Assembly (NCBI GenBank): GCA_020845695.1
Contig: JADLFG010000079.1
Coordinates: forward strand, 120,518 to 184,517
From: Thermoleophilia bacterium
Lineage (GTDB): Bacteria > Actinomycetota > Thermoleophilia > Gaiellales > Gaiellaceae
DNA: 64,000 nucleotides
Reading direction: 5' to 3'
Shown here: one piece after another, positions 15,335 to 24,402 of the stretch
Position numbering within the stretch: the stretch's first letter is position 1
Layout of the letters: every line of letters begins with the position of its first letter
Position numbers and translations under genes: made by a program
Notes under the pieces: generated by a model
The model's database searches: none
What the model was told of the DNA's origin: nothing
What the model saw: the letters and a program-made list of their open reading frames with translations, nothing else

Positions 15335-17518
15335 TCAACGTGATTCCTCGATCCCCGCGCGGGGCAGCCAGGCGAGCCAGCCGGGCAGGTACCAGTTCCA
15401 GCGACCGAGCAGCTTCATCGAGGCGGGCACGAGCACCGAGCGGATCAGCGTCGCGTCGAGGAAGAGCGCGACGGCGAGGCCGAAGCCCATCTGCTGGAAC
15501 GCGGCGAGCTCGCCGAGCGCGAAGCCGCAGAAGACGGCGACCATGATCAGTGCCGCTCCGGTGATCAGGCGAGCGGTCGAGCCGATCCCGAACGCGACCG
15601 CTCCCGCGTTGTCGCCGGTCGCGTCGTAGCGCTCGCGGATCCGGGAGAGCAGGAAGACGTGGTAGTCCATCGAGAGCCCGAACAGGACCGAGAAGAGAAA
15701 GAGCGGCAGCCACGCCTCGACCGAGTCGACCTGCTGGAATCCGAACAGGCCGGCGAGGTAGCCCTTCTGGAAGACGAGCACGAGCAGCCCGTACGCGGCG
15801 CCGACCGAGAGCAGGTTGAGGGCGATCGCCTTCGCCGGCACGACGATCGAGCGGAATGCGACGGTCAAGAGCAGGAAGCTGAACCCGAGCACGAACCCGA
15901 ACACGATCGGCCGGTAGCGGTCGGTGACGTCGAAGAAGTCGCTGTTCTTCGCGGTCACCCCGCCGACGAGAACGTCGGCGTCGACGCCGGCGAACGCGGC
16001 GGGGATCGCCTCCGCCCGCAGCGCCCGCACCGCCTCGACGGCCGCGTCGGCATTCGGGTCGCCCACGAGCGGGAGAGAGACGAGCGTGAGGTCGCCCGCC
16101 TCGTTGACCTCGACCGTGGCCGCGCCGAAGGCCGGCTCGTCCGCGAGCGCCGCCTCGAGCCGCCCGATCGCAGCCTCGACCTCGGCCGAGCCCGAGTCGC
16201 CGTCGACGACGACCTCGACCGGGGCGATCCGCCCGGCCTCGAACTCGCGCTCGAGCACGTCGAAGGCCTGTCGCGTCGGCAGGTCCTCCGGGAGCGTGCT
16301 GACCCCGGCCGCGCCCGTCTCGAGCTGGAAGGCCGGAACCGTCGCCGCGAGCAGCACCCCGGCCGACAGCACCAGGCTGAGCGCGGGGCGGCGCATCACC
16401 GCCCGCGCGATCGCCGCCCACAGCCGCCCCTCGGCTCCACCCGAGAGCCGCCGCTGGACGAGCGGCAGGCGGACGGCGTTGACCCGGTCGCCAAGCAGCG
16501 CCAAGACCGCGGGGAGCAGGGTCAGGGCGACGATCACGGAGGCGATCCCGACCAGGATCGCCCCGGCCGCGAGGCTGCGCATGACGGTCGTCGGTACGAG
16601 CAGCATGCCGAGGAGGGCGAGCACGAAGGTGGCGCCGGAGAAGAGGACGGCGCGGCCCGCGGTCGCGCCCGCAACGCTGATCGCCGCCGCCGTCGCGTCA
16701 CCCCGCGCGCGCTCCTCGCGGAAGCGGGAGACGATGAAGAGCGAGTAGTCGATCCCGAGCGCGAGGCCCATGCCCACGGCCATGTTCACGACGAAGAAGG
16801 AGAGCTGCGTCGCCTGGCCGATCAGCGCGACCGCTCCCAGAGCGACCGCGATCGCGACCAGCGCGAGCAGGGCCGGGACGAGCGCGGCGACGACCGCGCC
16901 GAAGACGAGCACGAGGATCACGAGCGCGGCGATGAGGCCGTAGACCTCGCCGGTCTGGAGATCGTGCTTCGACACCTGCTCGAAGTCCTTGCCGACGCTC
17001 GCGAGCCCGTTCTGGAGCACGTCGAAGCGCGGATCGACGTCGGCGGCGCGGGTGACGCGAAGGACGGAGCCAACCGCGTCGGCGGCCTCCTCGTAGCCGC
17101 CCGCCAGGACGAGCGGCAGTAGCGTCGTGCGGCGGTCTGCGGAGACGAGGGACTCGTCCCGTGTGAGGTAGTAGCTCGTGCCGCCCTGGATGACCTGGGG
17201 GCCGAGCGCGCGCAGGTCCTCGCCGAGACCGGAGACGAACTCCACGAACTCGGGCTCGTCGACCGTCAGCGTCTCCGAGCGGACGATCACGACCTCCCGG
17301 ATCGGCGTCTCGCCGCGCAGGCGCTCCTCCAGCAACCGCTCCGCGCGGATCGACTCGGGCGAGCCGGTGAGGTCGGCGTCGGTCGTGAGCGCGTCGCCGA
17401 GGAAGCCGCCGATAAGGGCGAGCGCGCCCGCAGCCGCGGCCGCCCAGGCGGCGACGACCCGCCACGGGTGGCGGCTGCAACGGGCCGCGATGGCGGCGGG
17501 CGAGAGCGCCGCGAGCAC
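15335..17518 (-). CDS. MMPL/RND-family membrane transporter
   Basis: The 727-residue protein has two repeats, each with one N-terminal helix (VVAAWAAAAAGALALIGGF, LSLVLSAGVLLAATVPAF), a periplasmic-type domain, and a five-helix bundle. MMPL signature stretches are GMGLALGIDYSLFIVSRFREE and FGLSMDYHVFLLSRIRE, whose Asp-Tyr pairs relay protons. Members export lipids, siderophores or drugs across the membrane. GTG 17518 follows TAGGCT by 6 nt with no Shine-Dalgarno, so the mRNA is probably leaderless. The promoter region is shared with the divergent flavoenzyme. Confidence 0.92.
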   Translation of the reverse strand: MLAALSPAAIAARCSRHPWRVVAAWAAAAAGALALIGGFLGDALTTDADLTGSPESIRAERLLEERLRGETPIREVVIVRSETLTVDEPEFVEFVSGLGEDLRALGPQVIQGGTSYYLTRDESLVSADRRTTLLPLVLAGGYEEAADAVGSVLRVTRAADVDPRFDVLQNGLASVGKDFEQVSKHDLQTGEVYGLIAALVILVLVFGAVVAALVPALLALVAIAVALGAVALIGQATQLSFFVVNMAVGMGLALGIDYSLFIVSRFREERARGDATAAAISVAGATAGRAVLFSGATFVLALLGMLLVPTTVMRSLAAGAILVGIASVIVALTLLPAVLALLGDRVNAVRLPLVQRRLSGGAEGRLWAAIARAVMRRPALSLVLSAGVLLAATVPAFQLETGAAGVSTLPEDLPTRQAFDVLEREFEAGRIAPVEVVVDGDSGSAEVEAAIGRLEAALADEPAFGAATVEVNEAGDLTLVSLPLVGDPNADAAVEAVRALRAEAIPAAFAGVDADVLVGGVTAKNSDFFDVTDRYRPIVFGFVLGFSFLLLTVAFRSIVVPAKAIALNLLSVGAAYGLLVLVFQKGYLAGLFGFQQVDSVEAWLPLFLFSVLFGLSMDYHVFLLSRIRERYDATGDNAGAVAFGIGSTARLITGAALIMVAVFCGFALGELAAFQQMGFGLAVALFLDATLIRSVLVPASMKLLGRWNWYLPGWLAWLPRAGIEESR

Positions 17519-17575
17519 GACGCCAGCCTATCCGGGCGGGCGGAGCCCCAGGCGCCACCTCGAATACACTCCGCC

Positions 17576-19666
17576 ATCGCGCGCGAGCCCCGCCACGACA
17601 TCTTGTTCGAGCCGGTGCGGGTCGGACCGAAGACGCTGCGCAACCGCTTCTACCAGGTGCCCCATTGCACCGGCTTCGGGACGACGAAGCCGCTTTCCCA
17701 GGCTGCGCACCGGGCGATCAAGGCGGAGGGGGGCTGGGCGGCGGTCTGCACCGAATACGCGCCCGTCTCGGCGGACTCGGACGAGTCGCCGTACGTCTCG
17801 GCCCAGCTCCTCGACGACGACGATCTCGCGAACCTCGCGCACCTGACCCGCTCGGCGCACGCGCAGGGCGCCCTGGCCGGGATCGAGCTCACGCACGTCG
17901 GCGCCCACGCGGGTGTCCGCGAGTCCCGCTGGGCGCCGCTCGCGCCATCCCAGCTCGCGAGCGACTACCACGCGCTCACGGTCCCGAAAGCGATGGAGCG
18001 CTCCGACATCAGGCGCGTCCAGGCCGACTGGGTGGCGGCCGCGCGGCGGGCGCGGGAGGCCGGTTTCGACATCGTCTACGTCTACGGCGCTCACAGCTAC
18101 CTGCCGATGCAGTTTCTCTCCCCGTTCTACAACCAGCGCACGGACGAGTACGGCGGCCCGTTCGAGAACCGCGCCCGCTTCTGGCTCGAGACGCTCGAGC
18201 TCGTGCGCGACGCGGTCGGGGCCGACTGCGCGATCGCGGTGCGCCACCAGCTCGACGGGCTCGGACCCGCCGGCGTCGAGCTGCGCGAGGCGCTCGCGTT
18301 CGTCGAGCTCGCCGACCCGCTCGTCGATCTCTGGGACGTGAACATCGGCTCGATCGCCGAGTGGGGTGGCGACTCGGGCCCCTCCCGCTTTTTCGCGGAG
18401 GGCTACCAGCTCGAGTGGGCCCGCCACGTCCGCGACCACACGAGCAAGCCGATCGTCGGCGTCGGGCGCTTCACGAGCCCGGATCTGATGGCGGAGACGG
18501 TTCGCTCCCGCGCGCTCGACCTGATCGGCGCCGCCCGCCCGTCGATCGCCGATCCGTTCCTGCCCCGGAAGGTCGAGGAGGGCCGCTACGACGAGGTGCG
18601 AGAGTGCATCGGCTGCAACGTCTGCATCTCGAAGTCGGAGTCGGGAAACCACATCGGTTGCACGCAGAACGCGACCGCCGGCGAGGAGCACCGCCGCGGC
18701 TGGCACCCCGAGCGCTTCGCGCCCGCGGCCCGGCGGGAGCTCGATGCGCTCGTCGTCGGCGCCGGCCCCGCGGGGCTCGAGTGCGCGATCGTGCTCGCGA
18801 AGCGCGGACTGCGTCGCGTCCACCTCGTGGAGGCGGAGGACGAGCTCGGGGGCGTGATGCGCTGGCTGTCGCGGCTTCCCGGGCTCGGCGAGTGGGCCCG
18901 CGTCGTCAACTGGCGGCGGATCCAGCTCGACCGCCTGCGCAACGCCGAGGTGCTGACGGGCCTGTGCCTGGACGCGCGGGCGGTGCGGGAGTACGGCGCC
19001 GAGCTCGTGGTCTGCGCGACCGGGGCGCGCTGGGCGGCGGACGGGCTGAACCCGTTCACGCACCGCCCGATCCCGGGCGCCGACGCTGCCCTGGCGCACG
19101 TGCTCACCCCGGAGCAGGTGATGATCGAGGGGAAGCGCCCGGCCGGCGAGCGCACCGTCGTCTACGACACCGAGGGGTACGTCGTCGCCGCCGGGCTCGC
19201 CGAGCTCCTGGCCCGCGAAGGCCACGCGGTCGAGCTCGTGACGGCGCTCGAGCAGGTAGCGCCGACCTGCGACGAGACGCTCGAGGGCGCCGGGCTGCGC
19301 CGCCGCCTCCACGAGGCCGGAGTCGCGATGCGCCGGGGCGTCACGGTCGACTCGATCGAGCCGGGCCTGCTTCGCTGCACGGACGAGTACGGCCAGTCGC
19401 TCGAGCTCGCCGCTGACGCGATCTGCCTCGTCACCCAGCGGCTCTCCAACGAGGAGCTCTACCTCGAGCTCGCCGCCGACCCGGAGGCGCTGCACGCGGA
19501 GGGTGTCGAGGCTGTCTACCGCGCCGGCGACTGCGTCGCGCCGCGGCTGGTCGCCGACGCGATCTTCGACGGCCATCGCCTCGCGCGCGAGATCGACTCC
19601 GAGAATCCGGCCGTGCCGCTCCCCTACCTGCGCGAACGACTCGCCGCCGGCCCCCCGGGCGCTTGA
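17576..19666 (+). CDS. Trimethylamine/dimethylamine dehydrogenase-like Fe-S flavoprotein, apparent ATC start
   Basis: The 696-residue protein has an N-terminal old-yellow-enzyme TIM barrel (RNRFYQVPHC, YNQRTDEYGGPFENRARFW), a [4Fe-4S] motif CIGCNVC-x11-C, then FAD- and ADP-binding domains (VVGAGPAGLEC). It matches what I remember of Methylophilus TMADH along its length. Cys31 corresponds to the FMN-linked Cys30, and the Tyr60 and Trp264 equivalents are kept. Trp355 is replaced by serine, so the aromatic bowl is incomplete and trimethylamine may not be the substrate. The start aligning with the TMADH methionine is ATC (IAREPRHDILFEP), 5 nt after TACACT. The nearest canonical in-frame start is TTG 17603, inside conserved sequence. 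Confidence 0.85.
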   Translation: MAREPRHDILFEPVRVGPKTLRNRFYQVPHCTGFGTTKPLSQAAHRAIKAEGGWAAVCTEYAPVSADSDESPYVSAQLLDDDDLANLAHLTRSAHAQGALAGIELTHVGAHAGVRESRWAPLAPSQLASDYHALTVPKAMERSDIRRVQADWVAAARRAREAGFDIVYVYGAHSYLPMQFLSPFYNQRTDEYGGPFENRARFWLETLELVRDAVGADCAIAVRHQLDGLGPAGVELREALAFVELADPLVDLWDVNIGSIAEWGGDSGPSRFFAEGYQLEWARHVRDHTSKPIVGVGRFTSPDLMAETVRSRALDLIGAARPSIADPFLPRKVEEGRYDEVRECIGCNVCISKSESGNHIGCTQNATAGEEHRRGWHPERFAPAARRELDALVVGAGPAGLECAIVLAKRGLRRVHLVEAEDELGGVMRWLSRLPGLGEWARVVNWRRIQLDRLRNAEVLTGLCLDARAVREYGAELVVCATGARWAADGLNPFTHRPIPGADAALAHVLTPEQVMIEGKRPAGERTVVYDTEGYVVAAGLAELLAREGHAVELVTALEQVAPTCDETLEGAGLRRRLHEAGVAMRRGVTVDSIEPGLLRCTDEYGQSLELAADAICLVTQRLSNEELYLELAADPEALHAEGVEAVYRAGDCVAPRLVADAIFDGHRLAREIDSENPAVPLPYLRERLAAGPPGA

Positions 19667-19709
19667 CCGAGCGCCGCCGGCTCGGCCCGGCCGCGAGGGA
19701 CCGATGTAG

Positions 19710-19788
19710 GGGCCGGACTCGTCCGGCCCGCAAGCCGCCCCGCGCACCCCGGCGCTCGCATCGCCCAGGGCGGGACACGTCCCCGCCC
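19710..19788. terminator. Two GC-rich hairpins between convergent genes
   Basis: GGGCCGGAC/GTCCGGCCC (19710-19729) is a 9-bp stem around TC. GGGCGGG/CCCGCCC (19768-19788) is a 7-bp stem with a 7-nt loop. They occupy the 147-bp gap between the converging flavoenzyme and pucR genes and probably stop transcription from both sides. Confidence 0.5.
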
Positions 19789-19813
19789 CGACGGAACCCC
19801 GCACGGGCCCCAT

Positions 19814-21268
19814 CTAGCCCTGCACCCGCTCGCGCCTCGCCGTCAGGGCCTGGCTTGCCTTGACGGCAAGCCAAAGCTCCATCCGCTGCTCGGGCTCGTC
19901 CGGGTGGCGGCCGGTCTGCTCCCGCAGGCGATCCATCCGGTAGCGGAGCGTGTGGCGGTGGACGGCCAGCCGGTCGGCGGCGTCGCTCCAGCGGCAGCCT
20001 GACTCGAGCAGCGCGGTCAGCGACTCGATGAGCCAGGCGTTGGCGGCAGCCGGACCGAGCACCCGGTCGACGAACGCCTCGAGCGCGGCGTCGGGCAGAC
20101 CGAGCAGGAGCTCGAGCGAGCCGAGCTCGTGGTAGGAGGCGACCCGGGTCGACGTGGCGTCGAGAGCCGCGCGCGCCTCGAGCAGGCTGCGTCCGAGCGA
20201 GCGACCGCGGGCGGGCCGGCCGACGCCGACGCGCGAGTCCGGCTCCGCGGCCACGACCGCCCGGGCGAGGCCGAGCACGGACTCCTCGCTGCCCGCCTCG
20301 ACGAGGAACGCGGCCCGGTCACGGCGGGCGGTCGAGAGGTAGCGCAGCGCGCGCCGGTCGAGCTCGCGGGCGACCGTACCGCGCAGGCGCTCGCCGGTCA
20401 GCCCGTTGCGCGGCACCGCGAGCAGGGCGGCGTAGTCGCGCGCCGGCTCGAGGCCGAACGCGGCCATCCGCCGCGCCGTCTCTCGGTCGTCGAGGCGCTC
20501 CTGCTCGAGGTCCTCGAGCAGGTCGCCGGCCAGCCGCAGCTCGGCCGCCGAGACCGCATGCCGGCGGGAGAGCTCGAACGCGAGCGCGGTCTGGCCGTGG
20601 TGGAGCACGAGCAGGTCGTAGTCGGAGAACCCGCCGCGCTCGCGCTTCGCCCTCAGGGTCGCGATCTCCTCGTCGGCGACGACGGGCAGCTCGAGCGAGC
20701 CGTCGAATGCGAGCCGCTTGCCCGCGTGGCGCTCCGCAAGCACCCGCCCGGCGTCGTCGACGAGCGCGAGGCTGCAGCCGAGATGGTTGCAGAGCACCGC
20801 CAGCAGGGCGCGCAGCCCGCGTCCGTGGATCACGGCCTGGGCCAGGCGCTCATGCACCTCGAGTGCCTGCGTCACCCGCTCGAGCTGCCTGTTCGCGAGG
20901 TGCGAGAAGACGGCCTTCGAGATCGCGATGAACGGCACCTCGTAGGGCACCGCGAGAACCGGAAACCCGAGCCGGTCGGCGGCGCGTACGATCGCGTCCG
21001 GCACCTCGTCGTAGCCGAAGCCGGTGCCGAACCCGAGCCCGGCGAGGCCGTGCGCGGCGAGGCGGCGAACGTACGCGCGCTGGCCGGCCGCCGCCCCCGG
21101 AATCCCGAGCCCGGTCGTCAGCAGGAGCTCGCCGCCTCCGAGCCACGGCGTCGGGTCCGCGAGCTCGGACGCGTGCAGCCAGCGCACCTCGTTGCCGAGG
21201 CCCGGCTCGCCCGCCACGACGCGCAGCTCGAGGGCTGGCATCGCCACGATGTCCTGAACCCTGAGCAT
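19814..21268 (-). CDS. PucR-family transcriptional regulator
   Basis: From ATG 21268 the 484-residue protein has a PucR-N (purine catabolism) domain over the first ~125 residues (MLRVQDIVAMPAL, LGGGELLLTTGLGI), a middle GGDEF-like CdaR region, and a C-terminal PucR HTH_30 (WSDAADRLAVHRHTLRYRMDRL). Such regulators commonly activate adjacent catabolic genes. It is tail to tail with the TMADH-like gene and head to head with purM. TACAAT (21287-21282) is the likely -10, 30 bp from the purM -10, so the two promoters overlap. An alternative ATG at 21283 lies inside that -10. Confidence 0.88.
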   Translation of the reverse strand: MLRVQDIVAMPALELRVVAGEPGLGNEVRWLHASELADPTPWLGGGELLLTTGLGIPGAAAGQRAYVRRLAAHGLAGLGFGTGFGYDEVPDAIVRAADRLGFPVLAVPYEVPFIAISKAVFSHLANRQLERVTQALEVHERLAQAVIHGRGLRALLAVLCNHLGCSLALVDDAGRVLAERHAGKRLAFDGSLELPVVADEEIATLRAKRERGGFSDYDLLVLHHGQTALAFELSRRHAVSAAELRLAGDLLEDLEQERLDDRETARRMAAFGLEPARDYAALLAVPRNGLTGERLRGTVARELDRRALRYLSTARRDRAAFLVEAGSEESVLGLARAVVAAEPDSRVGVGRPARGRSLGRSLLEARAALDATSTRVASYHELGSLELLLGLPDAALEAFVDRVLGPAAANAWLIESLTALLESGCRWSDAADRLAVHRHTLRYRMDRLREQTGRHPDEPEQRMELWLAVKASQALTARRERVQG

Positions 21269-21329
21269 CCCGCGCCGGAACATTGTACGTCGTGTCGAAG
21301 CCTGCACCGGCGGCGATAGGATGGAGACG

Positions 21330-22286
21330 GTGGTGGAGCCGAGCTACGAGGGCGCCGGCGTCTCGCTCGGCAAGGCCGAGGCCGTGGTCGAGCGGCTGCG
21401 TGCCGCCGTCGAGTCGACCCGGACCGCCGGCGTCGTGGGATCGTTCGGCGCGTTCGCCGGCCTCTACGACCCGGGCGGCGACCGCCTGCTCGCCGCCTCG
21501 ACCGACGGCCTGGGGACGAAGCTCGTGCTCGCCCGCAAGGCCGGACGGCTGCGCGACGCGGGTGCCTGCCTGGCCGCACACTGCATCAACGACGTGCTTA
21601 CGACCGGGGCCCGTCCACTCTTCTTCCTCGACTACGTCGCCGCCGCCGAGCTCGACCTCGAGCAGGTGGCGGAGCTCGTCGAGGGGGCGGCCGAGACGTG
21701 CCGCCGGGCCGGCTGCGCGATCATCGGCGGCGAGACCGCGGAGATGCCGGGCGTCTACCTGGACGGCGAGCTCGACGTCGCGGGCACGGCCGTCGGCGCG
21801 GTCGAGCGCGACCGGCTGATCGACGGCTCGCGCGTCGAGGCGGGCGACGCCGTGCTCGGCCTCCCCTCCTCCGGCCTCCACTGCAACGGCTACACGCTCG
21901 TGCGCGGGCTACTCGGGGACGACCCGTTCGACCCCGACCTCTTCCTGGCGCCGACGCGGCTGTACGTCGAGGATGTCGAGCGCCTGCGCGAGCGCTGCGA
22001 CGTCCGCGCGCTCGCCAACGTGACCGGCGGCGGCATCCCCGGCAACCTCCCGCGCGTCCTGCCCGGGGGACTTTGCGCCGCGATCGACCCGTGGAGCTGG
22101 AAGCGACCTGACGTCTTCCGCTGGCTCGACGAGCGCGGCGTCCCCGAGGACGAGCAACGCCGCGTCTTCAATCTCGGCGTCGGATACTGCGCCGTCGTGC
22201 CCGCGGCCGACGCACCGGCGAGCGGTCTCGTCGCGATCGGGCGGATCGAGCCCGGGTCCGGCGGCGTCGTCTTCACCGACCGGTGA
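21330..22286 (+). CDS. purM: Phosphoribosylformylglycinamidine cyclo-ligase (AIR synthetase)
   Basis: The protein is ~318 residues. PurM motifs include STDGLGTKLVLARKAG, HCINDVLTTGARPLFFLDY and GGETAEMPGVY, plus VTGGGIPGNLPRVLP in the C-terminal half. It closes the imidazole ring (FGAM + ATP to AIR) in de novo purine synthesis. TAGGAT (21317-21322) is a -10 ending 7 nt before GTG 21330. The ATG at 21321 overlaps the -10 and cannot be transcribed from it, so GTG is preferred. purN follows with a 4-bp overlap. Confidence 0.93.
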   Translation: MVEPSYEGAGVSLGKAEAVVERLRAAVESTRTAGVVGSFGAFAGLYDPGGDRLLAASTDGLGTKLVLARKAGRLRDAGACLAAHCINDVLTTGARPLFFLDYVAAAELDLEQVAELVEGAAETCRRAGCAIIGGETAEMPGVYLDGELDVAGTAVGAVERDRLIDGSRVEAGDAVLGLPSSGLHCNGYTLVRGLLGDDPFDPDLFLAPTRLYVEDVERLRERCDVRALANVTGGGIPGNLPRVLPGGLCAAIDPWSWKRPDVFRWLDERGVPEDEQRRVFNLGVGYCAVVPAADAPASGLVAIGRIEPGSGGVVFTDR

Positions 22287-22843
22287 TCGGCGTCCTCGTC
22301 TCCGGCTCCGGCACGAACCTGCAGGCCCTGATCGACGCGGGCCTACCGATCGCGGGCGTCGCGAGCAACGTTCCCGGCGCTCACGCGCTCGAGCGGTCCC
22401 GGCGGGCCGGGATTCCGGTCGCTGTCTTCGAGCTCGACGCATTCCCCTCGCGCGAGGGACGCGACCTCGCGATGGCCGGCTGGCTCGAGAAGCTGGACGT
22501 CCGGATCGTCGTCTGCGCCGGCTACATGCACATCCTCACGCCCGCGTTCCTCGCACGCTTCCCCGGAGCAGTCCTGAACGTCCACCCCTCGCTCCTGCCC
22601 GCCTTCCCGGGCACGCATGCCGTCCGCGACGCGCTCGCGGCGGGAGCGAGGGAGACCGGCGTCACCGTCCACCTCGTCGACGAGGGTGTGGACACCGGCC
22701 CGGTGCTGGCGCAGGAGCGGGTGGCGGTGCTTCCGGACGACACCGAGGAGACGCTGCTCGAGCGCCTCCACGCCGTCGAGCACCGCCTGTTGCCGCTCGT
22801 CGCTCGAAACCTGCTCGGCAACCGTTTACAGTCGCACGCGTGA
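22283..22843 (+). CDS. purN: Phosphoribosylglycinamide formyltransferase (GAR transformylase)
   Basis: The 186-residue PurN has the N-terminal loop VLVSGSGTNLQAL, YMHILTPAF, the catalytic NVHPSLLPAFPGTHAV block (Asn-x-His) and HLVDEGVDTGPVLAQ with the catalytic Asp. It formylates GAR using 10-formyl-THF. The GTG start overlaps the purM TGA. The first strand (MIGVLVSGSG) lacks the usual few extra residues, fitting the tight overlap. Confidence 0.95.
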   Translation: MIGVLVSGSGTNLQALIDAGLPIAGVASNVPGAHALERSRRAGIPVAVFELDAFPSREGRDLAMAGWLEKLDVRIVVCAGYMHILTPAFLARFPGAVLNVHPSLLPAFPGTHAVRDALAAGARETGVTVHLVDEGVDTGPVLAQERVAVLPDDTEETLLERLHAVEHRLLPLVARNLLGNRLQSHA

Positions 22844-24381
22844 TCACGCGCGCGCTCCTCTCCGTCTGGGACAAGTCCGGCCTCGACGACTTCGCGCGCG
22901 GACTGGCCGGGCTCGGAGTCGAGCTGATCGCGAGCGGCGGCACCGCCACGCGGCTCGCCGAGCTCGGGCTCGAGCACGCGCGGGTGGAGGACCTGACCGG
23001 CTTCCCGGAGCTGCTCGGCGGGCGCGTGAAGACGCTGCACCCGCGGATCCACGCGGGCATCCTCGCCCGCCGCGAGCTCCAGGAGGACCGCGACGCGCTC
23101 GCCGAGCACGGCATCGCCCCGATCGACCTCGTCTGCGTCAACCTCTACCCGTTCGACGAGGTCGCCTGGCGCAAGGACACGCGCGAGGAGGACGCGGTCG
23201 AGATGATCGACATCGGCGGCCCGACCCTGCTTCGCGCCGCGGCCAAGAACTTCACGCACGTCGCCCCCGTCTGCTCCCCCGACCAGTACGGGCGCGTGCT
23301 CGCCGAGCTACGCGACCGGGGCGAGCTGACCTCGCGGACGCGGCGGGCGCTCGCCGCCGAGACGTTCGCCTACACCGCCGCCTACGAGGCGTCGATCGCC
23401 GCCTGGTTCGGCGAGCGCGAGGCGTTCCCGGCCCGCTTCGTCGTCGCGCTCGAGAAGCGCCTCGACCTCCCCTACGGCGAGAACCCTCACCAGCGCGCCG
23501 CCTACTACAGCGAGGCTGGCGTGACGAGGCACCTGCTCTCGCGGGTCGAGCAGCTCTCCGGGCGCGAGCTCTCCTTCAACAACCTGAACGACCTCTGGGC
23601 GGCCCGGTCGCTGCTCGAAGAGCTGTCGCTGCCGGCGTGCGTGATCGTCAAGCACGCGAACCCGTGCGGCTGCGCCCTCGCCGGCTCGATCGAGGAGGCG
23701 TACGAGCGGGCGCTCGCCTGCGACCCCACCTCCGCCTACGGCGGCATCGTGGCGCTCAACCGCCCGGTCGAGGAGGAGCTCGCCGGCCAGCTCGCCGCGC
23801 AGTTCGTCGAGGTCCTGATCGCACCCGGCTACACGGAGGGGGCGCTCGCGCTGCTGGCCGCGAAGCCTGCCACCCGGATCCTGCGCAACGGCGAGCAGCG
23901 GCTCGCTCCGGCCGGCGAGCGCGACTACCGCCGCGTGGTCGGCGGCTTCCTCGTCCAGGACGCCGACCTCGAGGTTGACGAGCGCGAGACGATGGAGGTG
24001 GTGACGGCGTCCCATCCGGACGAGGAGGCGTGGGGCGACCTCCTGCTCGCCTGGCGGGTCGCGAAGCACGTCGCCTCGAACGCGATCGTGCTCGCGAAGG
24101 GGCTCGCGACGATCGGGATCGGCGGCGGCCAGACGAGCCGGGTCGACGCGGTCGGGATCGCCCTCGACAAGGCCCGCGCCCACGGCCACGACCCGGCCGG
24201 AGCGGCGCTCGCCTCCGACGCCTTCTTCCCGTTCGCGGACGGCGTCGAGCTCGCGCTCGCGGCGGGCGTCAGGGCGATCGTCCAGCCCGGCGGCTCCAAG
24301 CGTGACGAGGAGGTCGCCGGCGCGGTCGCCCGGGCCGGGGCCGCGATGGTCTTCACCGGTCGCCGCCACTTCAGGCACTGA
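22840..24381 (+). CDS. purH: Bifunctional AICAR transformylase / IMP cyclohydrolase
   Basis: The 513-residue PurH has an MGS-like N-terminal IMP cyclohydrolase domain (ALLSVWDKSGLDDFA, SGGTATRLAE, GRVKTLHPRIHAGIL) and a C-terminal AICARFT domain (YGENPHQRAAYYS, VIVKHANPCGCAL with the catalytic Lys-His, AFFPFADGVELA). It completes IMP synthesis. The GTG overlaps purN (GTGA). TACAGT (22827-22832), 7 nt before the GTG, could be an internal leaderless promoter inside the purN 3' end. Confidence 0.96.
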   Translation: MITRALLSVWDKSGLDDFARGLAGLGVELIASGGTATRLAELGLEHARVEDLTGFPELLGGRVKTLHPRIHAGILARRELQEDRDALAEHGIAPIDLVCVNLYPFDEVAWRKDTREEDAVEMIDIGGPTLLRAAAKNFTHVAPVCSPDQYGRVLAELRDRGELTSRTRRALAAETFAYTAAYEASIAAWFGEREAFPARFVVALEKRLDLPYGENPHQRAAYYSEAGVTRHLLSRVEQLSGRELSFNNLNDLWAARSLLEELSLPACVIVKHANPCGCALAGSIEEAYERALACDPTSAYGGIVALNRPVEEELAGQLAAQFVEVLIAPGYTEGALALLAAKPATRILRNGEQRLAPAGERDYRRVVGGFLVQDADLEVDERETMEVVTASHPDEEAWGDLLLAWRVAKHVASNAIVLAKGLATIGIGGGQTSRVDAVGIALDKARAHGHDPAGAALASDAFFPFADGVELALAAGVRAIVQPGGSKRDEEVAGAVARAGAAMVFTGRRHFRH

Positions 24382-24402
24382 AGGGGGGTCCGCGGGGATG
24401 CG

